Shown here: in pieces, positions 1 through 6,581 of the stretch
Layout: each line of letters begins with the position of its first letter
Position numbering within the stretch: position 1 is the first letter of the stretch
Source of the DNA: an uncultured Micrococcales bacterium
GTDB lineage: Bacteria > Actinomycetota > Actinomycetes > S36-B12 > UBA10799
Assembly (NCBI GenBank): GCA_937952095.1
Contig: CALFYG010000312.1
Coordinates: 1 to 15,351 of the forward strand
Direction: 5' to 3'
DNA length: 15,351 bases
Notes under the pieces: generated by a model
The model's input: only the letters and a program-made list of their open reading frames with translations
The model's database searches: none
What the model was told of the DNA's origin: nothing
Position numbers and translations under genes: made by a program

Positions 1-1
1 A

Positions 2-739
2 TTGATCATCGGCGACGTCGAGGCGGCCGGCACTCCGATCATCCTCATCCACGGGATCATCGACAACCACACGGTCTTCGCCTTCCTGCGCCGGACGCTG
101 AACCGGCGGGGTTTCGGCCGGGTCATCACGTTGAACTACTCGCCGTTGTCCGACGACATCCCACGCGTCGCCCGACGACTGAAGTCGTTGGTCGAGAAGG
201 TCCGCCGGGAGACCGGATACGAACGCGTCCACGTCATCGGCCATTCGATGGGTGGGGTTGTGGCCCGGTACTACGTTCAGTGCCTCGGCGGTGACAAGCG
301 GGTGCACACACTCGTGACCCTGGGATCGCCGCACGCGGGAACCATGCCGGCCTACCTGGTGCCGCATTCAGTCGTGAAGCAGATGCGCCCCGACAGCCCC
401 ATCGTCAAGGAACTCGACGCGCCGGCTGCAGGATGCAAGACCCGCATGGTGGCGATCTGGTCGGACCTCGATCAGATGATCATCCCCAAGCGCAACGCCC
501 GCATCGTGCATCCCGACCTCAACGCCCGCAATGTTTTCGTGCGAGGTGTGGGGCACATGTCATTCCCTGTCGACGGCCGGGTGGTGCACGAGATCTGCAC
601 GACGCTGTCGCAGCTCGATCCGGACGGCTCCACGCTCGTGCGCGGCACGACCTCGATCGGCAGCAGCACCGGACGGATCAGCGAACCCGTCGAGCCGCCG
701 GCAACGCGGCGACGGGCCGCGACCAGCGCCGGGGACTGA
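2..739 (+). CDS. Lipase/esterase-like alpha/beta hydrolase, 5' end outside window
   Basis: Serine hydrolase of the alpha/beta fold, resembling bacterial triacylglycerol lipases and esterases. In the visible 245 residues the oxyanion strand-turn LIHG is at 15-18, the nucleophile elbow GHSMGG at 80-85 (Ser82), a GSPHAGT segment at 108-114, a candidate acid at Asp155 or Asp157 in WSDLD, and the catalytic His185 in VGHMSFP. Order and spacing fit a complete catalytic triad. The frame is open to the left edge and the first codon seen is a TTG inside the fold, so the true start, and probably a signal or membrane segment, lies upstream. The C-terminal ~35 residues are Arg/Thr/Ser-rich and probably disordered. 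It converges on the M23 gene with only 9 bases between stop codons. The natural substrate cannot be told from sequence. Confidence 0.85.
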   Translation: MIIGDVEAAGTPIILIHGIIDNHTVFAFLRRTLNRRGFGRVITLNYSPLSDDIPRVARRLKSLVEKVRRETGYERVHVIGHSMGGVVARYYVQCLGGDKRVHTLVTLGSPHAGTMPAYLVPHSVVKQMRPDSPIVKELDAPAAGCKTRMVAIWSDLDQMIIPKRNARIVHPDLNARNVFVRGVGHMSFPVDGRVVHEICTTLSQLDPDGSTLVRGTTSIGSSTGRISEPVEPPATRRRAATSAGD

Positions 740-748
740 GCCCCACCG

Positions 749-1384
749 TCACAGGAACGCGGCCGGGTCGCGCTGTTCGCCGTTCTTGATGACTTCGAAG
801 TGCAGGTGCGGTCCACTGGAGTTGCCGGTGCTGCCGACCGCTCCGATCCGCTGACCGCGCAGAACCCGCTCCCCCTTGGAGACCGAGGCACTGCTCAGGT
901 GGGCGTACAGCGTTTCCACGCCGTTGTCGTGACGCACGATGATGTGGTTGCCGTAGGCGCCGCCCCAGCCGGACTCCACGACCTTGCCCGCGAGTGCGGA
1001 GAAGACCGGAGTGCCGGTGGCTGCGGCGAAGTCGAGGCCGGTGTGATACCCGGAGGACCAGCTGCCGCCGGCCTGGCCGAAGAACGCGGTGTTGCGGTAG
1101 TTGCGGGTCGGTGTGAACATGTCGCCGCTGGACCGCTGCGCGCGCTCACGCGCACGCTTCTCGCGCTGGATCTCGATCTGCTTGGCCTTGGCCGCGGCCT
1201 GTGCCAACAGTTCTGGCTCGAGCGTTTGCGGGGTCACCTGTGCCGTGGCCGGCGGTGCGGCAGCAGGCACCTCAGCGGCGGCCAGAGTGACACCCTGGCT
1301 GCTCGAGACGGCCCCGAGCACCAGCGCGCCCGCCACTGCAGCGACACTGCTGCCCTGGATCAGGTCCGTGATGCGTGGTTTCAT
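749..1384 (-). CDS. Secreted M23 (LytM-type) peptidoglycan metallopeptidase, second of a tandem pair
   Basis: Predicted zinc endopeptidase that cuts peptide cross-links in peptidoglycan outside the membrane, or an inactive relative that activates amidases. The 211-residue protein has a hydrophobic N-terminal segment (about 12-37, signal or anchor), an Ala/Pro linker, a short charged helical stretch rich in Lys/Arg/Glu (57-86), and a LytM domain (about 95-211). Zinc ligands are visible: His114 and Asp118 in HTGLD, His195 in HLHFE, and catalytic His162 and His193, so it should be active. The ATG at 1384 follows the stop of the upstream M23 gene by 14 bases with GAGGG placed 8 bases before it, so the two are cotranscribed and probably coupled. 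It ends 9 bases from the stop of the convergent lipase gene. Confidence 0.9.
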   Translation of the reverse strand: MKPRITDLIQGSSVAAVAGALVLGAVSSSQGVTLAAAEVPAAAPPATAQVTPQTLEPELLAQAAAKAKQIEIQREKRARERAQRSSGDMFTPTRNYRNTAFFGQAGGSWSSGYHTGLDFAAATGTPVFSALAGKVVESGWGGAYGNHIIVRHDNGVETLYAHLSSASVSKGERVLRGQRIGAVGSTGNSSGPHLHFEVIKNGEQRDPAAFL

Positions 1385-1398
1385 GGCTCAATCCCTCG

Positions 1399-1905
1399 TC
1401 ACTCGCCACGCAGGTGCGGGCGGGGGTCGACCTTGTTGCCGTTCTTGGAACGGACTTCGAAATGCAGGTGAGGGCCGGTGGAGTTACCGGTGCTGCCGAC
1501 CTTGCCGATCTTCTGGCCTGCCTTGACCTTCTTGCCCTTCTTCACCAGGGTCTTGGACAGGTGGCCGTAGAGGCTGCGCTTGCCGCCCTTGTGCTTGATG
1601 ATCACGGCTTTGCCGTAGGCACCCGCCCAGCCGGAGAACACGACCTTGCCCTCATCGACGGCGTTGACGCGCGTGCCCCGGGGAGCCGCAAAGTCAAGGC
1701 CGGTGTGACGGCCTGAGGACCACAGGCGGCCGCGCTGGCCGAACTTGGCGGACAGCTTGTAGTTGCGGGTGGGGAGCTTAGTGAAGCTGGCCGCACTGGC
1801 CACGGACTGACGGTCCGAATCCGCATGGGCGGCGGTGGCCGTCGCGGGAATCATGAGCCCGGCGGCGACGGTGGCGCCAAGAACGGGGATGAGCGTCTTC
1901 TTCAT
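1399..1905 (-). CDS. Secreted M23 (LytM-type) peptidoglycan metallopeptidase, first of a tandem pair
   Basis: Compact wall endopeptidase of 168 residues: a classic signal peptide (Lys-Lys, hydrophobic core, cleavage near AHA, residues 26-28), a short linker, then a LytM domain over roughly residues 48-168. The active-site set is intact: His67 and Asp71 in HTGLD, His115 in GHLS, His146 and His148 in HLHFE. The domain is unusually Lys/Arg-rich (several KKGKK-like stretches), which could help binding to anionic wall polymers. It shares the FGQ-G-WSSG-HTGLDFAA core with the downstream M23 gene, so the pair looks like a tandem duplication that diverged in the N-terminal half. The start could also be the GTG six bases upstream (1911); neither has a clear Shine-Dalgarno sequence. 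The upstream gap holds the terminator of the pcrA unit, so this gene probably has its own promoter. Confidence 0.9.
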   Translation of the reverse strand: MKKTLIPVLGATVAAGLMIPATATAAHADSDRQSVASAASFTKLPTRNYKLSAKFGQRGRLWSSGRHTGLDFAAPRGTRVNAVDEGKVVFSGWAGAYGKAVIIKHKGGKRSLYGHLSKTLVKKGKKVKAGQKIGKVGSTGNSTGPHLHFEVRSKNGNKVDPRPHLRGE

Positions 1906-1955
1906 GGTCACGTTGTGCTCGCAGCACGACGGACCTAATCGGAACTAAAGCGACA

Positions 1956-2011
1956 AAATACACAAAACAGGCGTGACCTCACCCACTCGGGTGTGTGCCC
2001 GGTCACGCGCC
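1956..2011 (-). terminator. Intrinsic-terminator-like hairpin after the pcrA-DUF5302 unit
   Basis: An 8-bp stem is formed by 1971-1978 and 2001-2008 (GCGTGACC with GGTCACGC). Inside it is a smaller CACCC/GGGTG stem (1980-1984 and 1989-1993). On the minus strand the hairpin is followed at once by a T-rich run (positions 1969 down to 1956, TGTTTTGTGTATTTT), the normal layout of a factor-independent terminator. It begins 11 bases after the stop of the DUF5302-like gene, so it most likely ends the pcrA transcript and separates it from the M23 pair. The inner internal loop makes it imperfect. Confidence 0.6.
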
Positions 2012-2021
2012 GGGTGAGGGC

Positions 2022-2192
2022 TCAGCCGGTCTTGCGACGGAAACCGGGGCCACCACTGCCCCCGTCCCCCGGACCCTGGTTCTTCGGCCCGCCACCCTTG
2101 TGATGGTCCTCGTGCTCCACGCCGGGATCATGCGCCTTCTTGCGATCGAGCGCTTCGCGCATCTTGGCCTTGATGTCCTCGTTGTCGGTCAT
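2022..2192 (-). CDS. DUF5302-family small protein (56 aa)
   Basis: Small soluble protein of unknown function, 56 residues, with no signal peptide, membrane segment or cysteine. The N-terminal third is a charged helix-like stretch (DIKAKMREALDRKKA, residues 6-20), followed by a His/Gly-rich hydrophilic middle and a C-terminal FRRKTG. The pattern of an REALxRKK helix, an HKGG segment and a terminal FRRK-G matches what I know of actinobacterial DUF5302 proteins; this is recognition from memory, not a search. The start is well supported: AAGGAG lies 5 bases before the ATG. It begins 27 bases after the pcrA stop on the same strand and is followed by a terminator-like hairpin, so it is the last gene of the pcrA unit. 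A role in DNA repair would be guilt by association only. Confidence 0.72.
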   Translation of the reverse strand: MTDNEDIKAKMREALDRKKAHDPGVEHEDHHKGGGPKNQGPGDGGSGGPGFRRKTG

Positions 2193-2219
2193 GACAGCTC
2201 CTTCGGCCTCACTACGAAC

Positions 2220-4427
2220 CTACAACTTCTCCACTGGCGCATACCTGAGCAGGAGGCGCTTCACGCCCTCGCTGCCGAAGTCGATGTGGGCCTCTGCCTT
2301 CTCGTCGGCCCCCGCGGTGGAGACCACCGTGCCCAGGCCGAACTTGGGGTGCAGCACGTTGTCGCCGGCGCTCAGCGACACGATCGGGCCAGCGGCCTTG
2401 CGCATCGTGCCCGCGGCCTGGGCCAGGGCGGGGGCGCCGCCGCGACCACCCGCGCTCGGCCGTCGGGAGAGGTCCCGCCCGGTGCGCTTCCAGTCGATCA
2501 GAGAGGCCGGCAGTTCCTCAAGGAATCGGCTCGGTGGGTTGCTCTGGGGCGTGCCGAACTGCAGTCGCATCGCGGCCCGGCTCAGATACAGGCGTTTGCG
2601 GGCCCGCGTGACCCCCACGTAGGCCAGACGCCGCTCCTCCTGCAGCTCCACCGGGTCATCCAGCGAGCGCGCATGCGGGAACACCGCCTCCTCGAGGCCG
2701 GTGAGGAACACCGCGTCGAACTCCAGGCCCTTCGCGGTGTGCAACGTCATCAATGTGACGAGTCCGCCGTCGTGCTCCGGCAGGTCATCCGCCTCGGCCA
2801 CCAGCGCCACCCGCTCCAGGAAGTCGGCCAGCGTGCCATCAGCGTTGTCGTTGAGGAACTCCCGAGCCACCGATGCCAGTTCGGCGAGGTTCTCCAGCCG
2901 GGATTCGTCCTGCGGATCGTTCGACGCCTGCAACTCCGCGACCAGTCCCGACTGGTCCAGCACGGCCTCCACCATCTCTTCAGGATCCGCGCCGGAGTCC
3001 AGGAGCACCCGCAGTTCATCGAGCAGTGCCAGGAAGCCGCCGATCCGGGTCTCGGCCCGCGGGCCGATGCCCGTCTCCGGAGCCCGCCGCAGTGCCGCCT
3101 CGAAGCTGATCTGCTCCCGGGCGGCGAACGCCGCCACCTGCTCCACCGTGCGATCCCCGAGACCCCGCTTGGGCACGTTCAGGATCCGCTGCAGCGCGAC
3201 GTCGTCCTCAGGGTTGGAGACCACCCGCAGATACGCCAGCGCGTCGCGGACCTCCTTGCGCTCGTAGAAGCGGACGTTGCCGACGATGCGGTAGCGCAGG
3301 CCCGAGCGCAGCAGCACCTCTTCCAGCGGCCGCGACTGGGCGTGCGTGCGGTAGAACACTGCGATCTCGCCGGCGTCGAGCCCGTCGGACGTCAGCGACC
3401 GGATCTCGTTGACGACGAACGCGGCCTCGTCGCGGTCATCGTCGGCGACGTAGCCGGTGATCAGTGCGCCGTCGCCGGCGTCGGTCCACAGCCGCTTCTC
3501 ACGGCGGCCGGTGTTGTGCGCGATGAGGGCGTTGGCCGCCGACAGGATCGTCTGGGTCGACCGGTAGTTCTGCTCGAGGAGCACAACCTGGGCGCCCGGG
3601 AAGTCCTTCTCGAACTCCTCGATGTTGCGCACATCCGCACCCCGGAACGCGTAGATCGACTGATCGGAGTCGCCGACCACGCACAGTTCCGCGGGATCCA
3701 GGCCCTCCGCCCCATCGCCCACGAGACGCCGCACGAGCTCGTACTGGGCCTTGTTGGTGTCCTGGTACTCATCGATCAGCACATGTCCGAACAGGCGGTG
3801 GTAGTAGGCGGCGACCTCGTCGAACAGGGTGAGCACCGCCACGGAATTGCCGATCAGGTCGTCGAAATCCATCGCGCCGGCCCGCTGGAGGCGATCGGTG
3901 TACATCCGGTACACGTCGGCGAGCACCTGCTGGGACTCGGTCTCGACACCTGCCGAGAACGCTTCGTGGTCGATCAGTTCGTTCTTCAACCCGGAGATCT
4001 GATGCTGCAGACCGCGCGGGCGGTACTTGCGGGGGTCGAGGTCGAGGTCCTTGCCGATCGCCGTCAGCAGGCGGCGACTGTCGTCGGTGTCGTAGATGGA
4101 GAACGAACTCGGGTAGCCGAGGTGGTGGCCCTGGCGGCGCAGGATCCGGACACACGCACTGTGGAACGTGGACACCCACATCCGCTGGCCCACCGGCCCG
4201 ACCAGAGCGGTGACCCGCTCCTTCATCTCAGCAGCGGCCTTGTTGGTGAAGGTGATGGCGAGGATCTCCGAAGGAACGGCCTGGCCGGTTCCGAGCAGGT
4301 GTGCGATCCGGCGTGTGAGCACGCGCGTCTTCCCCGAGCCGGCGCCGGCCACGACGAGGATCGGGCTGCCGCGATGTGTCACGGCTTCGGCCTGCTGGGG
4401 GTTGAGATCGGTAAGAAGGTCGTCCAC
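2220..4427 (-). CDS. pcrA: ATP-dependent 3'-5' DNA helicase PcrA/UvrD1 (superfamily 1A)
   Basis: Helicase that unwinds DNA in nucleotide excision repair and clears proteins and RNA polymerase from DNA. All SF1A motifs are present in order in a 735-residue protein: Q motif LNPQQ (8-12), Walker A GAGSGKT (28-34), motif Ia TFTNKAAAEMK, motif II DEYQDTN, motif III VVGDSDQSIYAFRGAD, motif IV LEQNYRST, motif V LHTAKGLEFDAVF, motif VI YVGVTRARKRLYL. The C-terminus carries the basic linker and Tudor-like module (GDNVLHPKFGLGTV) that binds RNA polymerase in PcrA/UvrD, which favours PcrA/UvrD1 over RecB- or Rep-like helicases. I chose the GTG at 4427 because the Q motif follows at once; the frame continues to a start at 4526, but that adds 33 residues without helicase character and would overlap the hydrolase gene. 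The gap to that gene (stop at 4450) is 22 bases. Confidence 0.95.
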   Translation of the reverse strand: MDDLLTDLNPQQAEAVTHRGSPILVVAGAGSGKTRVLTRRIAHLLGTGQAVPSEILAITFTNKAAAEMKERVTALVGPVGQRMWVSTFHSACVRILRRQGHHLGYPSSFSIYDTDDSRRLLTAIGKDLDLDPRKYRPRGLQHQISGLKNELIDHEAFSAGVETESQQVLADVYRMYTDRLQRAGAMDFDDLIGNSVAVLTLFDEVAAYYHRLFGHVLIDEYQDTNKAQYELVRRLVGDGAEGLDPAELCVVGDSDQSIYAFRGADVRNIEEFEKDFPGAQVVLLEQNYRSTQTILSAANALIAHNTGRREKRLWTDAGDGALITGYVADDDRDEAAFVVNEIRSLTSDGLDAGEIAVFYRTHAQSRPLEEVLLRSGLRYRIVGNVRFYERKEVRDALAYLRVVSNPEDDVALQRILNVPKRGLGDRTVEQVAAFAAREQISFEAALRRAPETGIGPRAETRIGGFLALLDELRVLLDSGADPEEMVEAVLDQSGLVAELQASNDPQDESRLENLAELASVAREFLNDNADGTLADFLERVALVAEADDLPEHDGGLVTLMTLHTAKGLEFDAVFLTGLEEAVFPHARSLDDPVELQEERRLAYVGVTRARKRLYLSRAAMRLQFGTPQSNPPSRFLEELPASLIDWKRTGRDLSRRPSAGGRGGAPALAQAAGTMRKAAGPIVSLSAGDNVLHPKFGLGTVVSTAGADEKAEAHIDFGSEGVKRLLLRYAPVEKL

Positions 4428-4449
4428 TGGTCCCGAGTCTAGGCGGGGG

Positions 4450-6180
4450 TCACGACGCGCGGATGACCCCCACCATCCGCAACGACACGCTCGCCTTGGG
4501 AGCGTCCCCGGCGACCTTGAGGGCACGGTCGTCGCCGATGGTCACCACGACCAGATCCGTCGCAGAGCGCTTGGCACGCACGTCGACGCTGCGCGCCGCC
4601 GGTCGTTGTCCGGCGCCCCAGATGGTCACACCGCCGGCCTTCTTCGCCCCCTTGGTCGTCACAGCCAGAACCACGGCCTGGGCATCAGCCGGCACCTTGC
4701 CGGTGAGGGTCTGGGGCTTGCCGGCCTTGACCGTGCCGAGATCCGCGGACGCCGGCCGCAGACGGCTCCCACCCTCCTGCGGAGAGGTGACCCATCCGCT
4801 CAGGGTGACGTTGACCGACGTCGGTGCGCCCGCGGTGTTCGTGAGACTGACCCGGCCATCGCCGCTGGCCGCGAAGACCGTCGCGGAACGGGTTCCCTTC
4901 ACGACGTCCACGGCATCCGCCTTCGTCGTCGATCCTGGCGGGGTCACACGAACATGGCCAGTCGCAGAACCGGTCGTGTTCAAGGTCAGGACCGCGCCGG
5001 TGAGTCCCTTGGGCGGGTCGGGCAGCCTGAGTTCGGTGGAGCCCGAGGCAGGGATCTCGGCAGTGGCCACGACACTTCCGGGTACCGGCCGCCACGTCCC
5101 GGTCTTGGTGCCGGCCGCCGCGCCACTGGAGCGCGCGAAGTACCCGAGCACGTCCACGGCTACGCGGGCATGCCCGGCCACCGTGGCCAACCAGATCCGG
5201 CCGGTGTCCGACACCGGCACGATCGCAGTGGCTGCGCTCGAACCCTCCATCCCCAGCGACACCACGCGGGGACCGTTGGCTCCCGGCGCGCCGGAACCGG
5301 ACAGCCACCCCGGCGCGTTGGACGCGTACGCCGTGACCCGCACAGCGACCGCTTGCACCCCCGTCTTCGGCAGCCCCTTCTTGCCCACGACCTTGATCGG
5401 CGTGCTGCGATCGTCACCGGACCACCTGCGTTGCTGCAGGTAGCAGCCGTTCTTGCCCTTCGTGCGGGAGTCGAACACCCGCACCGGCTTGACCGGCACG
5501 AATGCCGCAGACGGCTGCAGGGTCCGCGCGCTGCCCCCGACCCGCGTGACCGGGCAGGCGGTGTCCAGCACCGGGGTGCCGTCCCAGTAGGACGTCCGGC
5601 CGGCCGCTCCGTCCCAGGTCATGGAGAAATGCACGTGGTCGCGGTGACAGAAGGTGTCGTTACCCGACCCCTGCAGGGAGTAGCAGCCCTTCAACTCCGT
5701 CCAGCCACGGGCCGGATCGTAGGCGCGCCACATCTCGTCGCCCCAGCCGATGTACATGATGCCGAGTCGGCGCGCGTTGGCCGCCGGCGTCCCGTCGGGA
5801 CCAGGCGCGGTCACCCAGTCCACGAACGCCTGCGCCTCCGCCTTCTCCGCAGGGTTGCGGAAGTCGACCATCCAGTCGACGGCGCGGCCTTCCTTGTGCT
5901 CGGAGATCGAGTCCTGGTCGCAGGCGCGCGTGATGCCGATGACCGCCTTGCCGTAGGTGTCGAGGAGCAACTGTCGCAGCATCATCGCCCCGGGCCGCGC
6001 CACCGGGTCGCAGGTGGTCATCCCCTCGTACTCGATGGGCGCGTCGAGCACCGCGGGATACGGCCGCTCGGGCGGCAGAACGGTCGTGGTCTGTTTCGCG
6101 GCGGCCACCGGGCTCACCACAGCGGCCAGGGCCACCGCGATCGCCGACAGCAGGGGAAGGATGCGTCGCACCCGTGGCAC
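4450..6180 (-). CDS. Large secreted M15-like peptidoglycan hydrolase with C-terminal beta-rich repeats
   Basis: Predicted extracellular wall hydrolase of 576 residues. Segments in order: signal peptide (1-28, ending VAAA); a catalytic domain (about 40-205) with SEHKEGRAVDWM (His95, Asp102) and HRDHVHFS (Asp181, His182, His184), the zinc-ligand pattern of M15/VanY-like D-Ala-D-Ala peptidases and of the ARB_07466-type domain; then three beta-rich modules (about 226-349, 362-466, 476-574). The first has the VRVFDSR...VAVDVLGYF pattern common in actinobacterial exoproteins and probable wall or surface adhesion. Cys57, Cys87, Cys166 and Cys178 lie in or beside the catalytic domain and could form two disulfides. 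The start is GTG at 6180; a GTG at 6171 is also possible. The exact bond cut is not shown by sequence. A GTGAC direct repeat about 50 bases upstream is a candidate regulator site. Confidence 0.82.
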   Translation of the reverse strand: MPRVRRILPLLSAIAVALAAVVSPVAAAKQTTTVLPPERPYPAVLDAPIEYEGMTTCDPVARPGAMMLRQLLLDTYGKAVIGITRACDQDSISEHKEGRAVDWMVDFRNPAEKAEAQAFVDWVTAPGPDGTPAANARRLGIMYIGWGDEMWRAYDPARGWTELKGCYSLQGSGNDTFCHRDHVHFSMTWDGAAGRTSYWDGTPVLDTACPVTRVGGSARTLQPSAAFVPVKPVRVFDSRTKGKNGCYLQQRRWSGDDRSTPIKVVGKKGLPKTGVQAVAVRVTAYASNAPGWLSGSGAPGANGPRVVSLGMEGSSAATAIVPVSDTGRIWLATVAGHARVAVDVLGYFARSSGAAAGTKTGTWRPVPGSVVATAEIPASGSTELRLPDPPKGLTGAVLTLNTTGSATGHVRVTPPGSTTKADAVDVVKGTRSATVFAASGDGRVSLTNTAGAPTSVNVTLSGWVTSPQEGGSRLRPASADLGTVKAGKPQTLTGKVPADAQAVVLAVTTKGAKKAGGVTIWGAGQRPAARSVDVRAKRSATDLVVVTIGDDRALKVAGDAPKASVSLRMVGVIRAS

Positions 6181-6227
6181 CCTGCCAGGGGCATCCAGGG
6201 CAGTCGGGCATGTCGCGCGGGGTGTCG

Positions 6228-6243
6228 GTCACGAAACGGTCAC
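6228..6243 (-). promoter_or_regulatory. Direct repeat GTGAC-N6-GTGAC upstream of the secreted hydrolase
   Basis: On the minus strand two GTGAC pentamers are separated by 6 bases, an 11-bp period (one helical turn), and end 47 bases before the GTG start at 6180. Direct repeats of the GTnAC type with about this spacing are, as I recall, the form of sites for MtrA, an actinobacterial OmpR-type regulator of wall hydrolases. The match is short and the assignment is inference. Confidence 0.3.
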
Positions 6244-6375
6244 GACGGTGTGCGTTCAGCGGCTTGGTAGCGCCGCATTCCGGACGGTCGCCTTCACCGG
6301 ACACTTGCCGTGGGGAGTGCACCCCCAACAACCTGAAGTGGTCGCCAGAAAGGGACATTCCGGTCATCCAGAGAC

Positions 6376-6424
6376 CATTTGCGGTTCAAACCCGGCGCGA
6401 GTCAGGCGGCGCCAACCGCAAATG
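6376..6424. repeat. Two-part inverted repeat (11 bp + 5 bp)
   Basis: CATTTGCGGTT (6376-6386) pairs perfectly with AACCGCAAATG (6414-6424). Directly inside the right arm, GCGCC (6409-6413) pairs with GGCGC (6394-6398), leaving a one-sided 7-base bulge (6387-6393). The shape is an RNA-like hairpin on either strand. It lies in the gap between guaA and the hydrolase gene. No T-run follows on the minus strand, so it is not a classic terminator. No known RNA family is recognised. Confidence 0.55.
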
Positions 6425-6436
6425 CCCGGGTCACCC

Positions 6437-6497
6437 TGTGTCGCGTACTGAACTGGTTGGAGCCCCTGGTCTCCCAACCAGTTCAGTACGCGACACA
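6437..6497. repeat. Perfect 24-bp inverted repeat with 13-base loop
   Basis: Positions 6437-6460 and 6474-6497 are exact reverse complements over 24 bases; the loop is 6461-6473. Arms this long and perfect are not expected by chance. Just inside the arms GAG and CTC can pair past a single bulged G. The element lies 81 bases beyond the guaA stop in the direction of guaA transcription. It could be a tail-less hairpin terminator for guaA, a REP- or MITE-like dispersed palindrome, or a recombination or protein site. A degenerate relative follows at 6526-6581, which favours a repeat family. Confidence 0.8.
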
Positions 6498-6525
6498 CCG
6501 CAGGTCCCACCCACCTACAGCGTGT

Positions 6526-6581
6526 TACTGGTTGAGAAATGCGGATGCGGGCGGTTCCCCAACCAGTTCGGTCCGCGTCAC
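6526..6581. repeat. Degenerate relative of the 24-bp palindrome, reaching the guaA stop codon
   Basis: The right arm at 6559-6581 matches 20 of 23 bases of the right arm of the perfect palindrome (6474-6496), starting with CCAACCAGTTC. The left arm is reduced to ACTGGTTG (6527-6534), which pairs with CAACCAGT (6560-6567). The right arm runs through the guaA stop codon (6578-6580). Read from guaA it forms a weaker hairpin starting 10 bases after the stop, so two related hairpins follow guaA in a row. Confidence 0.6.

Noticed and set aside
1906..1969. Defined promoter boxes for the M23 pair
   Set aside because: The gap is AT-rich on the minus strand and probably holds a promoter, but no -35/-10 pair with correct spacing stands out from the terminator T-run.
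1995..4442. 815-residue open frame on the plus strand
   Set aside because: It is the exact antisense of pcrA, which has every helicase motif. The plus-strand product is Gln/His/Arg-rich with no recognisable domain, typical of a shadow frame in GC-rich DNA.
4428..4526. Upstream start for pcrA at 4526
   Set aside because: The 33 added residues are not helicase-like and would overlap the upstream hydrolase gene by 77 bases, while GTG 4427 puts the Q motif at the expected place.
4168..6270. 700-residue open frame on the plus strand
   Set aside because: Antisense to the secreted hydrolase and the start of pcrA; low-complexity Arg/Gly-rich product without a domain.
6181..6367. Small leader ORF or c-di-AMP (ydaO-type) riboswitch before the wall hydrolase
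   Set aside because: The minus-strand frame from 6367 runs out of frame into the hydrolase gene and has no ribosome site. The conserved segments I expect for a ydaO-type riboswitch are not seen, although this RNA class often precedes actinobacterial wall hydrolases.
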